Shown here one piece after another: positions 54,451 to 63,133 of a DNA stretch of 64,000 nucleotides. The stretch comes from an uncultured Chitinophaga sp. (lineage in GTDB: Bacteria > Bacteroidota > Bacteroidia > Chitinophagales > Chitinophagaceae): positions 124,001 to 188,000 of the forward strand of contig NZ_CALEJS010000010.1 in the NCBI RefSeq assembly GCF_937898475.1, written 5' to 3'. The notes beneath the pieces were generated by a model, which saw only the letters and a program-made list of their open reading frames with translations, was not told where the DNA came from and searched no databases. The position numbers and the translations under genes are program-made. Within the stretch, counting starts at the first letter, position 1. Each line of letters starts with the position of its first letter.

Positions 54451-55701
54451 TTATCTCATTTTCAATGTTGCTATTGCTACTGCCACGCACATAATGGTAA
54501 CTACCCAGAAGCGCACTGCGATCTTACTTTCATGATATCCCAGCTTCTGATAGTGGTGATGTAAAGGCGACATTCTGAAGATGCGCCTGCCTTCACCGTA
54601 TTTCTTTTTGGTATATTTGAAGTAGCTCACCTGTATCATTACGCTCAGGCTTTCCACAAAGAATACACCGCAGATGATGGGCAGCAGTAATTCCTTGCGT
54701 ACGATAATGGCCAGCGAGGCAATGATGCCCCCCAATGCAAGACTGCCCGTATCACCCATGAACACCTGCGCCGGATAGGCATTGTACCAGAGGAAACCTA
54801 CACAGGCACCTACCAGGGCAGCAATGAATATAGACAGCTCACCCAGGTTGGGGATGTACATGATGTTCAGGTATTCAGCAAATTGTATGTTACCGGACAC
54901 ATAGGCAAAGATGCCCAGGCCAACACCTATTACGGCAGATACACCGGTGGCAAGCCCGTCCAGTCCGTCTGTGAGATTGGCTCCGTTAGATACTGCGGTA
55001 ATAATAAAGATCACGATCAGCACATATAACACATAAGTGTATTTCTCTGCACCCGGTATCCATGAGATCAGCTTGGAGTAGTTGAACTCATGTGTTTTAA
55101 CAAAGGGGATCGTGGTGATAGGCGTTTTAACATCCACAAAACGGTGCCCGTCTTTGGTTACCCTTTCAGATTCACTGATCACTCTTTCATAGGGAGCTAC
55201 GGTTTTTGCGCCCAGCACCTCACGGGAGATCACCACGTTATCGTTAAAATACAGGGTCATGCCAATGATCAGGCCCAGACCAACCTGTCCAAGGATCTTA
55301 AATCTGCCAGCCAGGCCTTCCTTGTTCTTTTTGAATACCTTGATGTAGTCATCTATAAAGCCGATCAGGCCCAGCCAGACAGTGGAGAGCAGTATCAGCA
55401 GAATATACACGTTCAGTACGCGTGCAAAAAGGAGGGTGGGGATAACAATCGCGGATAATATAATGAGCCCGCCCATGGTAGGCGTTCCTTTTTTTGTGTT
55501 TTCGCCCTGCAGGCCCAGCTCACGGATAGTTTCTCCGATCTGTTTGCGTTGCAGGTATTTTACAATGCTTTTGCCCAGGAGCAGTGATATTACCAGAGAT
55601 AATAGCAATGCCATGGTCACACGGAACGTGATGTACTGGAACATCCCGCTACCGCTGATGTTAAATTCAGTTTTCAGATAATTGAATAAATAATATAGCA
55701 T
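54451..55701 (-). CDS. mraY: Phospho-N-acetylmuramoyl-pentapeptide transferase
   Basis: This enzyme makes lipid I from UDP-MurNAc-pentapeptide and undecaprenyl phosphate. The protein has 416 residues and ten helices. KKGTPTMGGL near residue 71, GFIDDYIKV near 115 and NGANLTDGLDGLA near 240 are family motifs. Compared with the usual 320-360 residues there is an insertion of about 50 residues (around 165-215), predicted to be periplasmic. Confidence 0.95.
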   Translation of the reverse strand: MLYYLFNYLKTEFNISGSGMFQYITFRVTMALLLSLVISLLLGKSIVKYLQRKQIGETIRELGLQGENTKKGTPTMGGLIILSAIVIPTLLFARVLNVYILLILLSTVWLGLIGFIDDYIKVFKKNKEGLAGRFKILGQVGLGLIIGMTLYFNDNVVISREVLGAKTVAPYERVISESERVTKDGHRFVDVKTPITTIPFVKTHEFNYSKLISWIPGAEKYTYVLYVLIVIFIITAVSNGANLTDGLDGLATGVSAVIGVGLGIFAYVSGNIQFAEYLNIMYIPNLGELSIFIAALVGACVGFLWYNAYPAQVFMGDTGSLALGGIIASLAIIVRKELLLPIICGVFFVESLSVMIQVSYFKYTKKKYGEGRRIFRMSPLHHHYQKLGYHESKIAVRFWVVTIMCVAVAIATLKMR

Positions 55702-55724
55702 AAGTTAGTTAGTCCTCGATACAT

Positions 55725-57185
55725 TTACTTGTCCATCAGCTTCATCATTTCCTGCAGCACTGCTTTGTCGTCAAAAGGATGTTTCACGCCTTTGATCTCC
55801 TGGTATTTTTCGTGCCCTTTACCGGCCACCAGGATGATATCTTCCGGGTTGGCCAGGCTGATAGCCGTTTTTATGGCTTCTTTCCTGTCGGTAATAGACA
55901 ACACTTTTTTTCGCTGGTGTACTGGTACGCCTGCTTCCATTTCGTGTATAATGGTTTCAGGCGCCTCAGAGCGCGGGTTATCGGATGTAAGGATCACCCG
56001 GTCGCTGTGCTCTGCAGCTACCTGCGCCATTACAGGGCGTTTGGCCCGGTCCCGGTCGCCGCCACAACCTACCACGGTAATAACCTGTTCGTTGCCTTTG
56101 CGCAGGTTTTTGATGGTAGCCAGTACATTCAGCAGCGCATCCGGTGTGTGGGCATAGTCTATAATGCCCATTACCCTTTCCTTTGCGGAAAGAATGTAAT
56201 CAAAACGGCCTTCGGCGCCCTGCAGGTTGCTGAGAGCCTGCAGCACCGCGTGTTTATCCTGTCCCAGCAATACGGCAGCGCCATATACTGCCAGGAGGTT
56301 ATAGGCATTGAACTCGCCAATCAGCCGGAAGTGCACTTCCTGCTCACCTATCTGCATGATCAGGCCCGTAAGGTTGTTCTCCAGTATCTTGCCTTTGAAG
56401 TCGGCCATGCTACGCAGGCTGTAGGCAGCTTTGCGCGCTTTGGTGTTCTGCAGCATCACATTACCGCGCTTGTCATCGATATTGGTGATCGCAAAGGCGG
56501 TGTTGGGAAGGCCGTCAAAGAACGATTTTTTCACCCGGATGTATTCATCAAAGGTCTTGTGATAATCCAGGTGGTCATGCGTGATATTGCTGAAGATGCC
56601 GCCGGCAAATTTCAGTCCCGCGATCCTTTGCTGGTGAATGGCATGCGAGCTCACTTCCATAAATGCATACTGGCAACCTTCTTCCACCATCCTGGCCAGC
56701 AGCGCATTCAGGCTGACAGCATCGGGGGTGGTGTGAGTGGCGGGTATAACGGTATCGCCTACCTGGTTCTGAACGGTAGACAGCAGGCCACATTTAAAGC
56801 CCAGCTGTGTGTACAACCGGAACAGCAGCGTGGCAATGGTGGTTTTACCGTTGGTACCGGTAACACCTACCAGTTGTAAATGGTGGGAGGGATGTTTATA
56901 GTAGTTGTCGGCCATTATGCCACAGGCGACTGTACTGTCGGCCACCATCACATAGCATACCTGCTCCTGCAGCGTATCTGGCAGGCGTTCGCAGATAACG
57001 GCGGCAGCTCCCTGTTCAACAGCTTTGTCGATAAACTCATGGCCATTGGTATGCACTCCGCTGATGGCAATGAACACATCGCCGGGACGTACTGTCCTGG
57101 AATCAATGCGCAATTCGTTCACGGTAATATCACTATTTCCGTGAACGGCCTGAATGCTTACACTATATAATATATCCCTCAGCAT
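55725..57185 (-). CDS. murE: UDP-MurNAc-tripeptide synthetase, meso-diaminopimelate type
   Basis: This ligase adds the third stem residue. The 486-residue protein has the ATP loop GVTGTNGKTTIATLLFRLY near residue 110 and DYAHTPDAL. The substrate-selecting motif DNPRSE near 401 predicts meso-diaminopimelate rather than lysine. It shares one base with ftsI. Confidence 0.95.
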   Translation of the reverse strand: MLRDILYSVSIQAVHGNSDITVNELRIDSRTVRPGDVFIAISGVHTNGHEFIDKAVEQGAAAVICERLPDTLQEQVCYVMVADSTVACGIMADNYYKHPSHHLQLVGVTGTNGKTTIATLLFRLYTQLGFKCGLLSTVQNQVGDTVIPATHTTPDAVSLNALLARMVEEGCQYAFMEVSSHAIHQQRIAGLKFAGGIFSNITHDHLDYHKTFDEYIRVKKSFFDGLPNTAFAITNIDDKRGNVMLQNTKARKAAYSLRSMADFKGKILENNLTGLIMQIGEQEVHFRLIGEFNAYNLLAVYGAAVLLGQDKHAVLQALSNLQGAEGRFDYILSAKERVMGIIDYAHTPDALLNVLATIKNLRKGNEQVITVVGCGGDRDRAKRPVMAQVAAEHSDRVILTSDNPRSEAPETIIHEMEAGVPVHQRKKVLSITDRKEAIKTAISLANPEDIILVAGKGHEKYQEIKGVKHPFDDKAVLQEMMKLMDK

Positions 57186-59290
57186 TAACTTAGTTCTATG
57201 ATGATCTTTTGATCTTTTCCAATTTTCGATCCTCCAGGTATAGACTGGGCGCTTACTTTACCGCTTCCCCTGATCTCTACCCGGAGTCCTGCATTCTCCA
57301 GCAGGTATAATGCGTCTTTCAGTCCCATTCCCGTTACATCGGGAACGGCCCCTTTGGTCTGATCAACCGGCTCCAGCGCTACTTTGTGGCGCTCATTCAC
57401 TTTGGCGCTTACCCAGTTGGTACTGCTTACAGCGCCGTCCCAGGGCAGATGCAGGGTGTTCAAAATCTCTTTCAGCTCGCTGCCTTTACCGTTTTTAAGC
57501 GCCAGCAGGGTATCTACCTGCATACGGCTCTGCATAGGCCTTTGCTTTTCCACGGCAATGGCGTAGAGCTTGTCTGCCACTTCGCGGAACACCGGACCTG
57601 CTACAGAGGCGCCATAGAAGCGGGCCGCATGCGGCTTGTTCTTGATCACCACTACACAGGTGTATTGCGGATCATTAGCCGGAAAATAACCGGCAAATGA
57701 TGACTGATAGATCTTATCTGCGTAACCACGTTTACCATTCGCCACCAGCGCGGTACCTGTTTTACCGGCGAAGGAATAGTACGGTGTCCACAGCTTTTTT
57801 GCAGTGCCTTCCAGCACTACGCCTTCCAGCATTTTTCTCACCTGCCGCAGCGTATTCTGTGAGCAGATACTGTCCATTACTACTATCGGCTCGATCGTTT
57901 TTACCGGCTTGCCGTATTCCATGATACTGTTCACCAGGTAAGGCCTCATCATTTTACCGTTGTTGGCCACTGCATTATACAGCATACAGGTTTGCAGAGG
58001 ACTTATCAGCACTTCGTAGCCGAAGGCCATCCAGGGAAGACTGGTGGCGCTCCAGGTACGGGAGGCAGTGGTCTTGATAACCGGATCTCCCTCGCCGATC
58101 AGGTCTATCCCGGTCTTTTGATCGAGCTTCAGCTGTTTAAGCCGCGCTACAAAATCATTAGGTTTTTTATAATAATACTGGTAGGCCAGTTTGGCCATAC
58201 CCACATTAGAGCTCAGTTCAAATGCCTGTTTGATGGTAACGTTGGTGCGGTGATGCGGCTCAGAATCATACACGGTTCTGCGTCCTACCTGCCAGCGACC
58301 GTAGTTCAGGTCTACCATACCGTTCATGGTAGTAAAGCGGTCTTCCAGCACAGCGATCATGGTAGCCAGTTTAAAAGTCGATCCTGGCTCACCTACCTGC
58401 AGGGCGTGGTTCATGTCTTCCCAGTAGCTGCCGTCGGGCTGTCTGCCAAGGTTGGCAATAGCTTTTATCTTACCGGTCTTTACTTCCATCAGTATACAGG
58501 AACCAAATTCCGCCTCGTTCTTTTCCATCATATTCATGAGGGCGGTTTCCACAATGTCCTGCATGTTTACATCCAGGGTGGTGATGATATCCCTGCCATT
58601 TTCAGGTTCTATATCATAACCTTCTACAGGAACGAAGGTGCCGCCGGCTATTCGCCGCATCAGTCGTTTACCGGTTACCCCTTTCAGGTAATCGTCGTAT
58701 GTTCTTTCCAATCCTACATTCTGCGCATTCTGACGGGCCAGGCCTATAGTTCTGTTGGCCAGTAGCTTGAACGGATTGATACGTTTGTTCTTAGTCTCTG
58801 CGATCAGTCCGCCTTTGTTGGCACCCAGCCGGAACATGGGAAAGCGGCGTACTTCGCGGTACTGGTTAAAGGGAACATCCCTTTTCAGCAGGAAGTAGCG
58901 GTCTTTGCTTTTGTAGCCTTCCCGCAGCAGCTGTTTGTATTCCCTTGCGGTACGGTCGCCGAATAGCTGGGAAAGACGAATGGACAATGAATCAACATTG
59001 TCCGTAAATACTTTACCATCTTTAGCCCGGAGGCCGTCTGCCGCGAAATCTATACGCAGGTCGAAGTAGGGAATTGAAGTAGACAGCATTCTTCCTTCCT
59101 CAGAATAGATGGTGCCTCTCTCAGCATCCAGGGATACATAGCTGGTGTGCAGGCTGTCTGCCATACCGCGCCAGTATGCGCCCTCTACGTTCTGCAGGAT
59201 GAACACCTTGACAAGTATGATCACGCCAAACAGTACCATGCCAATAAAGCATATGTACGCCCTCCATAGTATGTCTTTCTTTACTTCCAA
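57185..59290 (-). CDS. ftsI: Division transpeptidase FtsI (PBP) with C-terminal PASTA domain
   Basis: This 701-residue class B penicillin-binding protein has one N-terminal membrane helix (YICFIGMVLFGVIILVKVFIL). The dimerisation domain follows, then the transpeptidase with SXXK (GSTFKLA, near residue 304), SXN (SSNVGMAK, near 362) and KTG (AGKTGTALV, near 513). The last 60 residues (VPDVTGMGLKDALYLLENAG) form one PASTA domain, common in Gram-positive and Bacteroidota enzymes. It acts with FtsW in septal synthesis. Confidence 0.94.
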   Translation of the reverse strand: MEVKKDILWRAYICFIGMVLFGVIILVKVFILQNVEGAYWRGMADSLHTSYVSLDAERGTIYSEEGRMLSTSIPYFDLRIDFAADGLRAKDGKVFTDNVDSLSIRLSQLFGDRTAREYKQLLREGYKSKDRYFLLKRDVPFNQYREVRRFPMFRLGANKGGLIAETKNKRINPFKLLANRTIGLARQNAQNVGLERTYDDYLKGVTGKRLMRRIAGGTFVPVEGYDIEPENGRDIITTLDVNMQDIVETALMNMMEKNEAEFGSCILMEVKTGKIKAIANLGRQPDGSYWEDMNHALQVGEPGSTFKLATMIAVLEDRFTTMNGMVDLNYGRWQVGRRTVYDSEPHHRTNVTIKQAFELSSNVGMAKLAYQYYYKKPNDFVARLKQLKLDQKTGIDLIGEGDPVIKTTASRTWSATSLPWMAFGYEVLISPLQTCMLYNAVANNGKMMRPYLVNSIMEYGKPVKTIEPIVVMDSICSQNTLRQVRKMLEGVVLEGTAKKLWTPYYSFAGKTGTALVANGKRGYADKIYQSSFAGYFPANDPQYTCVVVIKNKPHAARFYGASVAGPVFREVADKLYAIAVEKQRPMQSRMQVDTLLALKNGKGSELKEILNTLHLPWDGAVSSTNWVSAKVNERHKVALEPVDQTKGAVPDVTGMGLKDALYLLENAGLRVEIRGSGKVSAQSIPGGSKIGKDQKIIIELS

Positions 59291-59295
59291 TGGTG

Positions 59296-59676
59296 TTACT
59301 TTTCTTCTTTTTTCACTACTATTTTCTGGGGAGGATTACTCAGTTCCTTTAACCCCAGTGGTTCTACGGCCTTGCTTACCTCACTCAGTTTGCTGCGGAA
59401 CATCAGTTCACTTTTTACGTTCAGGTATTCCCAGCGCAGCTCTTTGATCTCCCTGCTCAGTTTATTGATACGGCGGATCTTTTTTTCTGCCATGTGACTG
59501 TTCGCGATATATACCAGGGCCAGTGCGCTCAAAAAGAGGATGAAAGGCATATTTCCTACCAGTGCGCGGTAGTTGATCCGCAGACGCCATTCTCTTTTCT
59601 CCTCCGGAAGCACCGGTATATCCAGGCTTTCCGGATCCTGGTTGCTGGTATCGATTGTTGCTTCCTCCATCATCAT
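59296..59676 (-). CDS. FtsL-like division protein
   Basis: This 126-residue bitopic protein has an acidic N-terminal segment of about 35 residues, one membrane helix (MPFILFLSALALVYIANSHM, about 43-62) and then a coiled coil of about 50 residues rich in Lys, Arg, Glu and Leu. Size, topology and position between rsmH and ftsI fit FtsL, although sequence identity in this family is low. Three methionines in a row leave the exact start open. Confidence 0.8.
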   Translation of the reverse strand: MMMEEATIDTSNQDPESLDIPVLPEEKREWRLRINYRALVGNMPFILFLSALALVYIANSHMAEKKIRRINKLSREIKELRWEYLNVKSELMFRSKLSEVSKAVEPLGLKELSNPPQKIVVKKEEK

Positions 59677-59706
59677 TATTAATTATATACTACAACAATA
59701 ATGAAG

Positions 59707-59802
59707 TGCGGACGGGCTAATATGCCGATGATAATTTGTGAAAGTGAATCACAACTGAAACTGTCCGTTAGATAATCACATCAGCATATCAGCACACCCG
59801 CA
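59707..59802 (-). repeat. Large imperfect hairpin between rsmH and ftsL
   Basis: Two 24-base arms at 59707-59730 and 59779-59802 pair at 19 of 24 positions. In the minus-strand RNA four of the five mismatches are G-U wobbles. It starts 9 bases after the rsmH stop codon. Confidence 0.65.
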
Positions 59803-59811
59803 CATCATTTG

Positions 59812-60726
59812 TTAGATCTTTTCTGCTATTCTTAGTTTGGCGCTCCTGGATCTGGAATTTACTTTCAGTTCTGCAGCGCCTGCAATAATTGGCTTTTTGG
59901 TAATCAACTTGAAGGTCTTAGGGGGAGTTTCGGTGGTGAAAGTGTAAGTTGGATCCTGGACCTCAAAACTTCCAGTTTTCATGAAATTTTTCACCAGCCG
60001 GTCTTCCAGGGAATGGAAGGTGATGATGGCCAGTCTGCCTCCTGGCTTTAATACCTGGGCTGATTGCTGTAACAGATCTTTCAGCGCGCCCAGCTCGTCG
60101 TTTACGGCTATCCGCAGGGCCTGGAACACCTGAGCCAGGTATTTTTGCGGGTTGCCTTTTACGATGGGCTGTATCAGGGACTTGAATTCGCCAATGGTAC
60201 GCAGGGGGTGCAGCTTGCGTTGCTGTACAATGGTTTTTGCCAGTGTGCGGGCATTGGTCACTTCCCCGTAGTCCTGGAAGAGCAGGTGCAGCTGCGGTTC
60301 TGAATAGGTTTGCAGGATCTGCGCCGCCGTCAGGGGTGAACGTGTATCCATGCGCATGTCCATATTCCCTTCAAAACGGGTGCTGAAACCTCTTTCTGCA
60401 GTGTCAAACTGGTAGCTGGAAACCCCGAGGTCTGCCAGTATGCCATCTACTTCGCCGGCTTTGTGCAGCCTGAGAAAGCGTTGCAGGTGCCTGAAGTTCT
60501 GCTGAACAAAAGTTACCCGGTTATCCTCGATACGGTTACGGTAAGCATCCTCATCCTGGTCAAATACCAGTAATCTGCCGCTTTCGCCCAGTTTGGAAAG
60601 AATGGCCCTGGAGTGGCCGCCGCCGCCAAAGGTAGCGTCCACATAGGTGCCGTCGGGCCGGATCGCCATGTTGTCGATCACTTCCTGCAGCAGTACGGGT
60701 AGATGATATTGCGATGCTTCTTCCAT
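59812..60726 (-). CDS. rsmH: 16S rRNA (cytosine-1402-N4) methyltransferase
   Basis: This SAM-dependent methyltransferase acts on the 30S P site. The 304-residue protein starts MEEASQYHLPVLLQEV, then YVDATFGGGGHSRAIL near residue 30 (SAM loop), and later LADLGVSSYQFD and AIITFHSLEDRLVKNF. A TTG nine codons upstream is the alternative start. Second gene of the dcw cluster. Confidence 0.95.
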   Translation of the reverse strand: MEEASQYHLPVLLQEVIDNMAIRPDGTYVDATFGGGGHSRAILSKLGESGRLLVFDQDEDAYRNRIEDNRVTFVQQNFRHLQRFLRLHKAGEVDGILADLGVSSYQFDTAERGFSTRFEGNMDMRMDTRSPLTAAQILQTYSEPQLHLLFQDYGEVTNARTLAKTIVQQRKLHPLRTIGEFKSLIQPIVKGNPQKYLAQVFQALRIAVNDELGALKDLLQQSAQVLKPGGRLAIITFHSLEDRLVKNFMKTGSFEVQDPTYTFTTETPPKTFKLITKKPIIAGAAELKVNSRSRSAKLRIAEKI

Positions 60727-60758
60727 GTCCTCTTTAGGTGTTTGACGCCTCAAACTGT

Positions 60759-61214
60759 TTATATATTGTCCCCGGTCATCACCTGTTGCGCCAGATCACT
60801 GAAGGCCCCTGGTGAGAAATTTTCAAAGAACTCCTGGTACTTACTTTTATCCCAGATCTCGATTTTATTGGTTGCCGCTGCCAGTACAATGTCTTTCTCA
60901 AGGCTGGCGTACGACATCAGGTTCTTGGGGATCAATAACCTCCCCGCAGTGTCCAGCTCCAGAATGGTAGCGCCATTCAGAAAATAGCGGCGGAATTCTC
61001 TAACTTTCGGATCAAAATCGTTCAACTTGCTGATTCGCTCAAATATGGGCTGCCATTCATTCATCGGATACAAGGTTAAGCACTTCTCAAAGCCTCGGTT
61101 CAGTACAAACTGCTCTCCTGCGCCTTCCGCCAGCTGCTTTTTAAAGCCAGCAGGTAGGAGGAAGCGCCCTTTTGCATCCAGCGTAGCCTCATATTCTCCC
61201 AGAAAACCTGTCAT
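60759..61214 (-). CDS. mraZ: Transcriptional regulator MraZ
   Basis: This 151-residue protein has two SpoVT/AbrB-like MraZ repeats, MTGFLGEYEATLDAKGRFLLP at the start and ILELDTAGRLLIPKNL near residue 90. MraZ binds repeats in front of its own operon. A longer frame from GTG 61253 exists, but it would lie over the operator repeats at 61249-61278, so ATG 61214 is used. First gene of the dcw cluster. Confidence 0.94.
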   Translation of the reverse strand: MTGFLGEYEATLDAKGRFLLPAGFKKQLAEGAGEQFVLNRGFEKCLTLYPMNEWQPIFERISKLNDFDPKVREFRRYFLNGATILELDTAGRLLIPKNLMSYASLEKDIVLAAATNKIEIWDKSKYQEFFENFSPGAFSDLAQQVMTGDNI

Positions 61215-61248
61215 ACTGTGGGGCGAAAGTCCTTGAAATCCATTTTCT

Positions 61249-61278
61249 AACACAAAATAACACTTTTTCCCACTTTTT
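61249..61278 (-). promoter_or_regulatory. Triple 10-bp repeat, probable MraZ operator
   Basis: Read on the minus strand: AAAAAGTGGG, AAAAAGTGTT, ATTTTGTGTT, three units with an exact 10-base period ending 35 bases before the mraZ ATG. The AAAGTG core and period resemble known MraZ boxes (AAAGTG-type repeats in Mycoplasma, TGGG repeats spaced 10 bases in E. coli). Confidence 0.7.
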
Positions 61279-61424
61279 AACGAAAAAATGAATTATAAAT
61301 TTTTTCCACAGAAGCTAATTGCCCAAACTATGCGTGTTAAGGCCAGGGAGGGAAAGTGGGAGTGTGGATTGTTGATGTGGATATGTTAATAACCTGTGGG
61401 TAACCTGTGTATAGGTGTGGATAA
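61278..61424. other. AT-rich stretch plus DnaA-box cluster (candidate origin or DnaA-responsive site)
   Basis: Bases 61278-61302 are almost pure A/T. Then follow 9-mers close to the DnaA box (TTATCCACA or its complement TGTGGATAA): TTTTCCACA 61302, TGTGGATTG 61363, TGTGGATAT 61376, TGTGGGTAA 61395, TGTGTATAG 61406 and the perfect TGTGGATAA 61416. Five are in the same direction, spaced 10-19 bases. They lie between divergent mraZ and bamD in a 377-base gene-free gap whose rest shows nothing else but the bamD -7 element. Confidence 0.55.
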
Positions 61425-61573
61425 GCCTCGGTGCGTGCGCTGGTGTAGAGGGATGGAGTGAAAAAGACATTCCATCAGGCAGTAAATCCCCGCTGCTAAA
61501 GCTTATCCTCCAGTCTTTTGCAAAATTTTAACACCTCTCAATATTGTCCAGCCTTACATTTACATTTAATTCG

Positions 61574-61581
61574 TAACTTTG
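61574..61581 (+). promoter_or_regulatory. -7 element of the bamD promoter
   Basis: TAACTTTG matches TAnnTTTG and lies 10 bases before the bamD ATG, so the leader would be very short. No TTTG is seen at the -33 distance. Confidence 0.55.
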
Positions 61582-61591
61582 CCCTTCTTTT

Positions 61592-62575
61592 ATGCGGAAA
61601 ATTTTTATATACATCAGCCTTTTTGTCCTGGTAACAGCCGCCGCTTGTAATTCGGAACTGCGTAGGATCGAGAAAAGCAAGGACTTTACCAAAAAGCTGG
61701 CTTATGCCGACAAGCTGTATTCAAAAAAGAAATATACCCAGGCCCAGTTGCTGTATGAAGAATTATTCCCTGTTTATAAGGGAACCGATAAATTTGAGCC
61801 TATCTATTACAAATACGCCTACTGTTCTTATTATGTAAAGGACTACGTACAGGCAGCTTTTCACTTCAAGAACTACCTGGACGCGTTCCCGAACAGCCCA
61901 CATGCCCTGGAGGTAGATTATATGCAGGCTTATTGTTACTATAAACAATCCCCCAAGGTTACGCTGGACCAGACCAATACCGTAAAGGCCATTGCTGCCA
62001 TGCAAACCTTCATCAATAACTATCCCACCTCAGACAAGCTGTCTGAAGCCAATCTGGTGATAGAACTGTGCCGCCGCAAACTGGAAAAGAAAGAGTATAA
62101 CGCCGCAGAACTGTATTATAACCTTGGCTATTATAAGTCCGCCGCCATCTCGTTCAAGAACCTGATGCGCAATTACCCGGATTCTGATAAAAGCGATGCC
62201 TATAAATACATGGCTATCAAGGCGTACTATCAATACGCAAAGAACAGTATCCTGGAAAGGCAGAAGGAACGCTATGAAGAGGTGCTGACAGAATACATGG
62301 ACTTTGCCGACCATTATCCCACCAGCAAGATCAAGCCTGACGCCGAAAAGTATTACGCTATGGCCCAGGATAATATCAAAACGCTGGACAATGAGATAGA
62401 AAAGATCGAAAAGGAACGCGCCCGAAGGCTGAGGATGATGAAGGGCAAGGGAGACAGCACCAACGCCACTCCCGGCACTATCAACAGCACCATTGACAAA
62501 CTGAAACTCAATAATTCCGATAACAATAATAAACCCTTGGAGAATGAGCAAAATAAAGAGAAGTCTAACCAGTAG
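61592..62575 (+). CDS. bamD: Outer membrane assembly lipoprotein BamD
   Basis: This 327-residue protein has a lipoprotein signal with lipobox TAAAC (Cys19) in ISLFVLVTAAACNSE. TPR repeats of the BamD type follow (YAYCSYYVKDYVQAAFHFKNYLDAFPNS, YYNLGYYKSAAISFKNLMRNYPDS). It is the essential partner of BamA in outer membrane protein insertion. The C-terminal 60 residues are low in complexity (Lys/Glu, then Asn). Its end overlaps the next gene by 32 bases. Confidence 0.93.
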   Translation: MRKIFIYISLFVLVTAAACNSELRRIEKSKDFTKKLAYADKLYSKKKYTQAQLLYEELFPVYKGTDKFEPIYYKYAYCSYYVKDYVQAAFHFKNYLDAFPNSPHALEVDYMQAYCYYKQSPKVTLDQTNTVKAIAAMQTFINNYPTSDKLSEANLVIELCRRKLEKKEYNAAELYYNLGYYKSAAISFKNLMRNYPDSDKSDAYKYMAIKAYYQYAKNSILERQKERYEEVLTEYMDFADHYPTSKIKPDAEKYYAMAQDNIKTLDNEIEKIEKERARRLRMMKGKGDSTNATPGTINSTIDKLKLNNSDNNNKPLENEQNKEKSNQ

Positions 62576-62885
62576 TATCAATCCCTGGGTAGAAACCAAA
62601 AATACCACGGAGATCAAAGGCAAAACAGGCAATTTATATGAATCTATTGCCGTTATAGCCAAGCGCGCCAACCAGATCAATATATCTGTGAAGGAAGAGC
62701 TGCACTCCAAGCTGGAAGAATTTGCCAGCCACACCGATAACCTGGAGGAAGTGCATGAAAACAAGGAGCAGATAGAGATATCCCGCTTCTATGAAAGAAT
62801 GGCCAACCCGGCTATCCAGGCTACGCAGGAGTTCCTGGAAGACAAGATCTACTTCCGCCGGAATGATGATGATCTGTACAGCTGA
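62544..62885 (+). CDS. rpoZ: DNA-directed RNA polymerase omega subunit
   Basis: This 113-residue protein belongs to the Rpb6/omega fold. KGKTGNLYESIAVIAKRANQINISVKEEL is the typical core in Bacteroidota members. The remainder is longer than in E. coli omega, ending in FLEDKIYFRRNDDDLYS. The start inside bamD (32-base overlap) indicates translational coupling. The context bamD-rpoZ-coaBC supports the call. Confidence 0.85.
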   Translation: MSKIKRSLTSSINPWVETKNTTEIKGKTGNLYESIAVIAKRANQINISVKEELHSKLEEFASHTDNLEEVHENKEQIEISRFYERMANPAIQATQEFLEDKIYFRRNDDDLYS

Positions 62886-62909
62886 TAAAGATCTTATAAC
62901 TATATGTTC

Positions 62910-62972
62910 AAAGGTTTGAAAGTCTGAAAGAGCCTGGCGTTCTGCCATCATCTTTCAGACTTTTAAACCTTT
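62910..62972. repeat. Near-perfect 22-bp-arm hairpin between rpoZ and coaBC
   Basis: Arms at 62910-62931 and 62951-62972 pair at 21 of 22 positions; the exception is a G-U wobble in the plus-strand RNA. The loop is 19 bases. The arms contain TTTGAAAGTCTGAAAG, the word shared with other gaps in this window. Confidence 0.8.
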
Positions 62973-63133
62973 CAGCATTCAGGCTTCGGTTTGATGGCAG
63001 AGCGGCAGGACAATTTTTTTCTGCCGCTTTTGTTTTGTAGCTTGCTATAAGCCAGCCCCCAGGGATTGCACCGTAAGATGATCTGTGTTGAAAGGGTGGC
63101 GATTTACTTTCTGAATTTTCCTAATGAATTCGC

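Noticed and set aside
62886..63133. Search for a tRNA or small RNA in the rpoZ-coaBC gap
   Set aside because: Apart from the hairpin no cloverleaf or conserved RNA features could be folded by eye.
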